From Pelobacter sp. (GTDB taxonomy: Bacteria > Desulfobacterota > Desulfuromonadia > Geobacterales > Pseudopelobacteraceae), in the NCBI GenBank assembly GCA_030824515.1, contig JAVBXN010000033.1, forward strand, positions 1-48,206: 48,206 nt of DNA. The letters are read 5' to 3'. Below, one piece after another: positions 41,801 through 48,206 of the stretch. The notes under the pieces were generated by a model. That model was not told the DNA's origin. It saw nothing but the letters and a program-made list of their open reading frames with translations, and did not search any database. Numbering within the stretch: the stretch's first letter is position 1; each line of letters opens with the position of its first letter. A program made the translations under genes and the position numbers.

Positions 41801-44800
41801 CAGCCTGGGCCTGCTGCTGATGGCCTGGCTGATTTCCCCCCGCATCGGCGGTATTGCCACGCTGGTGGTAGCTACTCAGCTGCTCTTCCACCCTCTGTCG
41901 CAGCCCTTCACCATGGCGACCACCCACAAGGGGCTGAAGTATTTTTCTCCCTCTAAGCTTCTTCATGATCTGTTGCGGGCCACCGCCGATGCAGCTCTGC
42001 TGCCGCACCAGGCAGCTGTAACCCTGGATGCCATCGCCCGGGTGTTTTACCGCCGCCTGGTCTCCAAGCGCGACCTGCTGGAGTGGGCGGCCCAGGCAAC
42101 CCATTGGAGCGCTTCCCGCAGGCAACCGGTCTTTATCGCAAGCCTTGCCATGGGGAGCGTTTTCAGCGTTGCCGTGGCCTGGACGATCCGGAGCGTCACG
42201 CCCGCCAGTCTGCCGCAGGCCCTGCCCTGGCTCGTGCTCTGGTTTCTCTCTCCGCTGCTGGCCTGGCTCCTGAACCTGCGGCCGGTTGAGCAACAGTGGA
42301 TACACCCGCTTCCTGAAAAGGATCGTCGTTTCCTGAGACAGGTCGCCCGGCGGACCTGGCGCTATTTCTCGTCTTTTGTCAGCGAGGAAACCTGCTGGCT
42401 GCCGCCGGACAACTACCAGGTCGCCCATCAAAACCGCCTGGCCATGAGAACCAGTCCGACCAACATCGGCCTCTGGATGACCAGCGTGCTGGGAGCCCAT
42501 GATTCCGGCTACCTGACTCTGAACCAGGTCATCGAAAAACTGGCCGGCAGCATGGCCTCCATCGAGCGCCTGGAACTCTACCAGGGGCATCTGCTGAACT
42601 GGTACGATATCCGGACCCTGGCTCCGCTCGAACCCCGCTACGTCTCCACGGTTGACAGCGGCAATCTGCTGGGCGCCTTGTGGGCGCTGGAACAGGGTCT
42701 CGGCGAATTGCTGCATGCTCCGCTGCTGGATGGCAAGGCCTTTACCGGTCTGGCCGATTGCGGGGAAATCCTGAAACAGGCCGCAGCGGCAGAGGGGAGG
42801 ACCTGCAGTTATCGCCATACGCTCGACCAGTTGCTGACCGAGTGGAATGCTCCACCGTCCGGCGCCGTCGAGTTGCTTCTGCTGCAACGCCGCCTGCAGT
42901 TCAATGTAGGTTCGGTCCTGGTCGCCTCGGAAGCCGCTCCCTGGGCGGTCGAACTTGAAAGTCAGTTTTCGGCCTGGGTCCGGAACGGTGAGCGCTATCT
43001 GACCTGGATGGAAATACTGGCGGAAAAAAACGATGCGGAACTCAAACCGTTGGGGCAGGAGGCTCTGTTAGCGATCCGCCGGGATCTGTTGAATGCGCCA
43101 TCGCTGATTGATCTTGCCCATGACCGGATCGATTCGCTCCGCTTACTTCGCACGCTCCGGGAAGAGTCCGCTCCGGCCGTTAAACATCTGATGCAGTGGC
43201 TCGATCGCGTTATTACGGCCTTTGCCACGTCGCAGTGGTTGGCCGGAGAAACCCTGGCAACGGCTGAAGTGTTGCTTGGAAAAGTCCGCGAGCTGTCGGC
43301 CGGGATGAACATGCGCTTTCTCTATGACCACAAGCGCAAGCTTTTTACGATCGGCTACAACGTCTCCATCGATCGCCAGGACATCTCCAGCTACGACCTG
43401 CTGGCCAGCGAGGCGCGACTGGGCAGTTTTGTCGCCATTGCCAGGGGCGATGTCCCCCTGGAACACTGGTTCTCCCTGAGCCGCCCCTACGGCGCTATCG
43501 GCCGGCAGCGGATGCTGCTGAGCTGGACCGGGACCATGTTCGAATATCTGATGCCGCTGTTGTTCCAGTGCTCCTACGGCAATTCGTTGCTGGACAAGGC
43601 GGCCCGGGAAGCGGTGAAGGTCCAGATCGATTACGGCCGCAAGCGTCGTGTGCCCTGGGGGATATCCGAGTCCGCCTTTGCCGATCTCGACCTGGAAAAG
43701 ACCTACCAGTACAAGGCCTTCGGTGTGCCGGCGCTCGGCTTGAAACGTGGCCTGGAGGAACAGCTGGTAGTGGCTCCCTATGCCACGCTTCTGGCGCTGA
43801 ACCTGGCGCCGCTTGAGACCGTGAAGAATCTGAAAAAACTGGCCGGGCTGGGACTTTTGGGTGATTACGGCTATTACGAGGCAATGGACTTCAGCAGGCA
43901 GTTGCAGCGTGAGGGAAAGCGCGGGGTGATTATCGAGGCGTACATGGCCCATCACCAGGGTATGGCGTTTGTGGCGTTGACCAACTTTCTGCATGGCAAC
44001 CCGTTCCCGCGTCGTTTCCATAACGATCCGCGGGTGCGTGCCTTCGAGGCCCTGCTCCAGGAACGCATCCCGGTCCTGCCACAGCTGCACCTGCTTTCCA
44101 CGCGTCCAAACGAGCCCATGCTGCCGGGCGGGGACCTGGTCGCTCCGTCGGGCAGCAACTTCAGCACCCCCCATACGGCTACGCCCAGGAGTCTGCTGCT
44201 CAGCAACGGACGCTACGGGCTGATGGTCACCAACAGCGGCGGCGGCTACAGCCAGTGGGGCAATCAGGAACTCACCCGCTGGCGCTCGGATCCGACCTGT
44301 GACGGGCAGGGTAACTTCTGCTACATCCACGAGCCGGAGTCGGACCGCGTCTGGTCCAGCACTTATCACCCGGTGGGCGGGAAGGTTGATGATTATTCGG
44401 TTGATTTTGCCCTCGACCGGGCCGTATTCCGCCGTGTGGATAACGGAATTCACACCGCGACAGAGGTGGTCGTCTCGCCGGAAGACGATGTGGAGGTGCG
44501 CCGGATTTCCCTGGTAAACCGCTCCAGCCGCACCCGCCGGCTCAACCTGACCAGTTACATTGAACTTTCCATGGCGCCCCACAATGCCGACCGTCAGCAT
44601 CCGGCCTTCAACAAGCTGTTCATCCAGACCGAAGCGCTCCCCGAGCAGCAGGTTCTGCTGGCCTACCGGCGGCCGCGCAGTGAAAACGAACCGCCACTGT
44701 ACGTGGGCCACCGCTTGACGCTTGAGCACGCCGTGGATGTGGGTTCGAATCAAAGCGAGTGGCAGTTTGAAACCGACCGGCGGTGTTTCATCGGCCGGGG

Positions 44801-47800
44801 CCGGACCCTTGCCGATCCGATGGGAGCCAGTCAAAAACTCGGCAACAGCCAGGGTTTTGTGCTGGATCCCAGTTTGAGCCTGCGGCGCGGCGTTGTTCTG
44901 GAACCGGGCCAGCGCGCCCGGCTTTCCCTGGTGCTGGCCGCCGGGGGATCACGCGAACAGGTGCTGCTGCTGATGGACAAGTACGGCGATCCCCATGCGA
45001 CCGGGCGGGCCATGGCATTCGCCTGGGGTTCGGCCCAGCAGCAGTTGCAACTGCTGCATATCCAGCCCGATGAAGCGCGGCGTTTTCAGCAACTGGCGAG
45101 CCATCTGCTGTTTCCAAGTCAACTGCTGCGCACTCCGGCCGAACGCCTGGAAGACAACCTCAAGGGGCAGGCTGGCTTGTGGCCCTACGCCATTTCGGGG
45201 GACCTGCCGCTGGTTCTGGTAACAATCGGCGAGGCGCGTGAAATCAGCCTGGTCCGCCAGATGCTCCAAGCCCACACCTATTGGCGGATGCATGGCTTGT
45301 CTACCGATCTGGTGATCCTCAACGAGGAGGCCGCCAGCTATGAGCGACCGCTCAAAGAACGGCTGGAACAGCTGATTCAGGCCCAAGCCCTGACCGCGGC
45401 CACTGATCGAGCGGGCGGAATCTTTTTAAAGAGCGCGGCGCAGATACCGGAGGAAGATCTCAATCTGCTCAAGGCCGCGGCCAGCGTCGTGCTGGTGGCG
45501 GCCCGCGGCACACTGCCCCAGCAACTGGGCGCGCCGGACGAGGCTCCCGAACTGCTGGACAGGCTGGTTAAAAAACGTGCCGTGCGGGAACCCTCTGCTC
45601 CGCTGCCGTTCATGGAGTTGAACTACTTCAACAGTCTGGGCGGTTTCACCCCGGACGGTCGTGAATACGCGATCTATCTCGGCCCCGATACCAATACCCC
45701 GGCGCCCTGGGTGAACGTGATCGCCAATCCGGTCTTCGGCACCATGATCAGCGAAACCGGCTCCGGCTTTACCTGGTACGGCAACAGCCAGCGCAACCGT
45801 TTGACCGGCTGGTCGAATGACCCGGTGCTTGACCCGGCCTCGGAGGCGATCTACATCCGTGACGAGGAAAGTGGCGTGTACTGGTCGCCGACCGCCGCGC
45901 CGATCCGGGAAACGACCGCTTATCGGGCCAGGCACGGTGCCGGCTACACGGTTTTCGAGCATAACAGTAACGGCATCGAGCAGGAGCTGACCGTCTTCGT
46001 GCCGGTGGACGACGGCGGGGGACAACCGATCAAGCTGCAGCGGTTGAGGCTCACCAATGCCTCTTCCAGAAGGCGCCGGCTTTCGGTGACCTATTATGTT
46101 GAGCTGACCCTCGGCGAGAACCGCGAAACCTCCCAGATGCATGTGATCACCAACTGGGATGACGACGCGCAGACCCTGCTGGCGCGCAACAGCTACCACC
46201 CCGAGTACGGTGAACGCATCGCTTTCGTGGCCATGACTCCCCGGGCCGACTCCTACGGTGGCGACCGCGGCGCCTTCATCGGCCGCAATCGCTCGCTGTC
46301 CAGCCCGGAAGCCATGGAGCTGACCCGGCTTTCAAACCGGACCGGGGCGGGCCTGGATCCGTGCGCGGTATTGCGGGTTGCCCTGGAACTGGCTCCCGGC
46401 GAGCGCCGCGAGATTACCTGCATGCTGGGGCAGGCCGGCTCCGTTGCACAGGCCAGGGAGCTGGTGCTGAGATACCGGGAGGATCAGGCGCTGGAGGAGG
46501 CTCTCCGTCAGACCAGGGCCTGGTGGGATGCGCTGCTGGGCACGATTGAAGTTAAAACTCCTGAACTGGCAGCCGACCTGCTGATCAACCGCTGGCTTCA
46601 GTACCAGTCCTTGAGCTGCCGTATCTGGGGGCGTTCCGCATTCTACCAGTCCGGCGGCGCCTTCGGCTTTCGTGATCAGTTGCAGGATGTGATGGCATTC
46701 CTCTACTCCCGGCCGGAACTGGCGCGAGACCAGATCCTGCTGGCCGCCAGCCGGCAGTTCAAGGAGGGGGATGTCCAGCACTGGTGGCACGAACCGGCCG
46801 GCGCCGGGATTCGTTCGCGTATTTCCGACGATCTGCTCTGGCTGCCGTATGTGGTTGCCCATTACGTCCGGACCACCGGCGACCTGGATATCCTGAAAGC
46901 TGAAGTGCCCTTCCTGATCGCTCCGCTTTTGGCGGACGATCAGCACGAAGTTTTCTCTTCGCCGGAGGTTGCATTTGAACGTTCCACGATTTTTGAACAC
47001 TGTCAGCGGGCTGTCAGCCACGGCCTGACGGTCGGCCCCCACGGTCTGCCCCTGATCGGGACCGGCGACTGGAATGACGGGATGAACCTGGTGGGCGCGG
47101 CCGGAAAAGGAGAGAGCGTCTGGCTGGCCTGGTTCCTGTGCGAAGTGCTGCAGGGGATGGCCGAACTTTCGAGCCTGTTGCAACAGCCGGAGTTGAGCCA
47201 AACCTATCAGGAAGACAGGTATGCTTTGATCCAGCGCGTCGAGCAGGCCGGCTGGGACGGCGAGTGGTATCTGCGTGGTACTTTCGACGACGGCACACCG
47301 CTGGGGTCTTCGGCAAACACGGAAGCGAGGATCGATTCACTGCCCCAGTCCTGGGCCCGGCTTTCCGGCGCAGCCGACACGGAGCGTGCGGATCAGGCCC
47401 TGGAGTCGGCCTGGCATAACCTTGTGCTCCAGGATGAAAACCTGGTGCTGCTGTTTACGCCGCCTTTCGACAAATCGGAACCTTCGCCCGGCTACATCAA
47501 GGGCTACCCGCCCGGCGTGCGTGAAAACGGCGGACAGTATACCCATGCCGCGCTCTGGATGGCGATGGCCATGGCCCGCAAAGGGGATGGCGGGCGGGCG
47601 GTGCAGCTGTTGCGCATGCTCAATCCGATCGAACATGCCCGCGATGCGGAAGCGGTCTGGCACTATGGGGTCGAGCCCTATGTGGTTGCGGCCGACGTTT
47701 ACCGGTTGCCCGGCCGGGTCGGACAGGGGGGCTGGTCTTGGTATACCGGTTCGGCGGCCTGGATGTACCGGGCCTGGATCGAAGAGGTACTGGGGCTGCA

Positions 47801-48056
47801 GGTGCGGGGAGGGCGGATGCGGGTCAATCCGGTCATACCGGCAACCTGGCCCGGTTTCAGCCTCAGCTATCGGCATGGTGAAACGGTCTACGCGATCCAG
47901 GTGGAGAATCCGGACGGTTGTGAGCGCGGCGTTGCCTGGGTGGAAATGGATGGTCAGCGCGTGACCGATGGTGTGATCATGCTTGAGCGGAGTCTTATGA
48001 AACATCAGATCCGCGTCCGGATGGGAAACCAGGCCAGCCCGGCGATGGCGCAGTAG
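38865..48056 (+). CDS. ndvB: Cyclic beta-1,2-glucan synthase (NdvB-type, GT84-GH94)
   Basis: About 3063 residues from GTG 38865 (AGGA six bases before); the frame is open back to TTG 38721 without a ribosome site. Order: a soluble/two-span N-terminal segment (residues 1-140, GYFAKQDEARKAARELARQGYK and FFWRSALGATLAACLSGGIGW), a helical region, membrane spans, then the GT84 glycosyltransferase (FIITLDSDTQLP, SYHGKGIYDVRAF, SRAHRWIRGDWQ). Further spans, cyclic-glucan-binding and GH94 beta-sandwich repeats, and a C-terminal (alpha/alpha)6 GH94 domain with GTGDWNDGMNLVG (catalytic Asp) follow. It polymerises UDP-glucose, cuts and cyclises the chain at the inner membrane. Product: periplasmic osmoregulated glucan. 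It is longer than Rhizobium/Brucella enzymes (about 2800), mainly at the N-terminus. Confidence 0.95.
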   Translation: MGVGILIGYFAKQDEARKAARELARQGYKRIALIHRGTDGNVHTLDPFFWRSALGATLAACLSGGIGWIAALFMHWSQSLPVWNISASLMLILAFATTGAVAALFWLRRARYGVEPGVLRDHTRWLVSGESVLILQAPVESLQRPVTLLRASGDNPPALFVMHPKRERRSGTRSSEVKLSPAQILEHARRHAREQQVDPVPQHSTELLKRLKRSRLWVRQVCSDLTVASRLEQKATPAADWILDNEYILESNARDVLLNLPRRFYRQLPTLAADPYRGQPCIYALAKDLVSHSELRLSRNNILTFIEAHQSVRTLTIGELWAIPQMLRIALIESIQSLAVTALADLRERQLAEFWANRLISANRRDSNQLFSLLAELAKAEPSPSPYFVTQLVGLLYDEAAALAPIQSWLERTLKTPLNELTLREQNRQTSEQLSCGNAFTSLRMLALLDWREIFEKLSRVEQMLRHDPSGIYAGMDFATRDRCRRAIEDLALAASQSEEKVAERVIKLATLAGRDAPGDERRSHVGSWLTGEGRAELGRLLGSRETFRYRCLERIYSHHALAYAFGIIGFTALIFFLIARFGLVPVFEPSAVPPAFRMALLLLLLIPVSQLSIEIVNYLITRFLPPRPLPKMDFENSGIPDAFRTLVVVPMMLVNEDTVRAEVEKLEIRYLANKESNLLFSLFTDYTDSLTLCRDDDCHLLQIASECLAELNRRHEGERFFLFHRERTWCESERKFIGWERKRGKLEELNRQIDGTRPENAPRLVYVGDPDHLTDVRFIITLDSDTQLPHATARRMVETLAHPLNQPRFDRSGNVMAGYTIIQPRVSPTLPSTSISIFSRLFSDAVGIDPYTQAVSDVYQDLSGEGSYHGKGIYDVRAFSRVLSGRFPEEWVLSHDLIEGAHVRVGLASDIELYDEFPQGYQSYSSRAHRWIRGDWQIAGWIFPRVPQAAGGRGSNPLSLLNRWKILDNLRRSLLPATSLGLLLMAWLISPRIGGIATLVVATQLLFHPLSQPFTMATTHKGLKYFSPSKLLHDLLRATADAALLPHQAAVTLDAIARVFYRRLVSKRDLLEWAAQATHWSASRRQPVFIASLAMGSVFSVAVAWTIRSVTPASLPQALPWLVLWFLSPLLAWLLNLRPVEQQWIHPLPEKDRRFLRQVARRTWRYFSSFVSEETCWLPPDNYQVAHQNRLAMRTSPTNIGLWMTSVLGAHDSGYLTLNQVIEKLAGSMASIERLELYQGHLLNWYDIRTLAPLEPRYVSTVDSGNLLGALWALEQGLGELLHAPLLDGKAFTGLADCGEILKQAAAAEGRTCSYRHTLDQLLTEWNAPPSGAVELLLLQRRLQFNVGSVLVASEAAPWAVELESQFSAWVRNGERYLTWMEILAEKNDAELKPLGQEALLAIRRDLLNAPSLIDLAHDRIDSLRLLRTLREESAPAVKHLMQWLDRVITAFATSQWLAGETLATAEVLLGKVRELSAGMNMRFLYDHKRKLFTIGYNVSIDRQDISSYDLLASEARLGSFVAIARGDVPLEHWFSLSRPYGAIGRQRMLLSWTGTMFEYLMPLLFQCSYGNSLLDKAAREAVKVQIDYGRKRRVPWGISESAFADLDLEKTYQYKAFGVPALGLKRGLEEQLVVAPYATLLALNLAPLETVKNLKKLAGLGLLGDYGYYEAMDFSRQLQREGKRGVIIEAYMAHHQGMAFVALTNFLHGNPFPRRFHNDPRVRAFEALLQERIPVLPQLHLLSTRPNEPMLPGGDLVAPSGSNFSTPHTATPRSLLLSNGRYGLMVTNSGGGYSQWGNQELTRWRSDPTCDGQGNFCYIHEPESDRVWSSTYHPVGGKVDDYSVDFALDRAVFRRVDNGIHTATEVVVSPEDDVEVRRISLVNRSSRTRRLNLTSYIELSMAPHNADRQHPAFNKLFIQTEALPEQQVLLAYRRPRSENEPPLYVGHRLTLEHAVDVGSNQSEWQFETDRRCFIGRGRTLADPMGASQKLGNSQGFVLDPSLSLRRGVVLEPGQRARLSLVLAAGGSREQVLLLMDKYGDPHATGRAMAFAWGSAQQQLQLLHIQPDEARRFQQLASHLLFPSQLLRTPAERLEDNLKGQAGLWPYAISGDLPLVLVTIGEAREISLVRQMLQAHTYWRMHGLSTDLVILNEEAASYERPLKERLEQLIQAQALTAATDRAGGIFLKSAAQIPEEDLNLLKAAASVVLVAARGTLPQQLGAPDEAPELLDRLVKKRAVREPSAPLPFMELNYFNSLGGFTPDGREYAIYLGPDTNTPAPWVNVIANPVFGTMISETGSGFTWYGNSQRNRLTGWSNDPVLDPASEAIYIRDEESGVYWSPTAAPIRETTAYRARHGAGYTVFEHNSNGIEQELTVFVPVDDGGGQPIKLQRLRLTNASSRRRRLSVTYYVELTLGENRETSQMHVITNWDDDAQTLLARNSYHPEYGERIAFVAMTPRADSYGGDRGAFIGRNRSLSSPEAMELTRLSNRTGAGLDPCAVLRVALELAPGERREITCMLGQAGSVAQARELVLRYREDQALEEALRQTRAWWDALLGTIEVKTPELAADLLINRWLQYQSLSCRIWGRSAFYQSGGAFGFRDQLQDVMAFLYSRPELARDQILLAASRQFKEGDVQHWWHEPAGAGIRSRISDDLLWLPYVVAHYVRTTGDLDILKAEVPFLIAPLLADDQHEVFSSPEVAFERSTIFEHCQRAVSHGLTVGPHGLPLIGTGDWNDGMNLVGAAGKGESVWLAWFLCEVLQGMAELSSLLQQPELSQTYQEDRYALIQRVEQAGWDGEWYLRGTFDDGTPLGSSANTEARIDSLPQSWARLSGAADTERADQALESAWHNLVLQDENLVLLFTPPFDKSEPSPGYIKGYPPGVRENGGQYTHAALWMAMAMARKGDGGRAVQLLRMLNPIEHARDAEAVWHYGVEPYVVAADVYRLPGRVGQGGWSWYTGSAAWMYRAWIEEVLGLQVRGGRMRVNPVIPATWPGFSLSYRHGETVYAIQVENPDGCERGVAWVEMDGQRVTDGVIMLERSLMKHQIRVRMGNQASPAMAQ

Positions 48057-48126
48057 TTCAGTCAGCAGCAATGAAGAGAGATGCATGTAAGGGATACGGT
48101 ATTTACTGAAATACCATTTATTAATA

Positions 48127-48204
48127 TGTAGGGGCATCCCCTTGCGGGTGCCCGGCTTTGTGTGCCAGTTCAGGCAAGGACACCCGCAAGGGGGTGTCCC
48201 TACA
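48127..48204. repeat. Long hairpin repeat after ndvB
   Basis: TGTAGGGGCATCCCCTTGCG is inverted as CGCAAGGGGGTGTCCCTACA around a loop of about 35 bases that contains GTGCCAGTTCAGGCA. It should form a strong RNA hairpin and may end transcription of the synthase gene. Similar GGGCACCCGCAAGGGG units are dispersed in many genomes; only this one is in the window. Confidence 0.75.
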
Positions 48205-48206
48205 AT

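Noticed and set aside
43143..44834. Long open frame on the minus strand within ndvB
   Set aside because: It is antisense to a conserved glycoside hydrolase region with high G+C third positions; its translation is Gln/His/Arg-rich and resembles no family. The same holds for the other long minus-strand frames within ndvB, ohyA and the ATPase gene.

Overview
The window looks like a chromosomal accessory region of a Geobacter-type bacterium (Desulfuromonadales/Geobacterales). This is inferred from protein types (small membrane proteins, CsbD, PGPGW, MtfA, NdvB-like synthase), the didermic envelope genes, sigma-54 promoters, a probable selenoprotein and many intergenic palindromic repeats. There are no rRNA, tRNA, CRISPR or transposase genes. 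Almost every gene concerns the cell envelope, fatty acids or oxidative/general stress.

Layout. 1-7338: a flavoprotein disulfide reductase whose active-site codon is UGA (probable selenocysteine), an outer-membrane barrel, a coiled-coil protein, a phospholipase D/cardiolipin-synthase-like lipoprotein and a Ca2+-type P-ATPase. 7339-9424: a sigma-54 promoter followed by a 34-aa membrane peptide, a lipoprotein and an exported protein. 9425-12851: a decaying antioxidant block, namely a catalase-family lipoprotein with a stop codon in its signal peptide, OsmC, a frameshifted DJ-1/PfpI gene, a BrkB/YihY fragment and a divergent lipoprotein esterase. 12852-20006: a sigma-54 promoter, oleate hydratase, then TolC, HlyD and two ABC-2 permeases in overlapping frames. 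20007-25098: a sigma-54 promoter, superoxide dismutase, collagen-like lipoprotein, osmC pseudogene, HhH protein, PPK2, diguanylate cyclase and FMN reductase. 25433-28804: Old Yellow Enzyme, AspT-type transporter and a membrane protein. 29086-31169 (minus strand): CheB-type methylesterase, MtfA peptidase and two small membrane proteins. 31454-36009: a sigma-54 promoter, STAS protein, outer-membrane barrel, a second and different oleate hydratase, small stress proteins, CsbD and a Spy-like protein. 36120-48056: sensor kinase, YihY protein and a giant cyclic beta-1,2-glucan synthase.

The main finding is a regulon visible in the sequence. Four intergenic regions (7.4, 13.1, 20.2 and 31.5 kb) each carry the same 34-bp dyad (outer arms CCGTCA/TGACGG). 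Each dyad lies about 126 bp upstream of a good -24/-12 (sigma-54) promoter. The spacing from dyad centre to the -12 GC is 125.5-127.5 bp in all four. This predicts one enhancer-binding protein, not encoded here, that switches on envelope proteins, two oleate hydratases, an export system, superoxide dismutase and PPK2 together. I read it as a membrane/fatty-acid/oxidative stress response. The dyads are seen directly; the stimulus and regulator are inference.

The region has been reshuffled. It holds a truncated second osmC, a 50-bp catalase-gene fragment, a copied piece of the sod leader, a yihY remnant and at least five families of intergenic repeats, two of which carry the same 23-bp nested hairpin.
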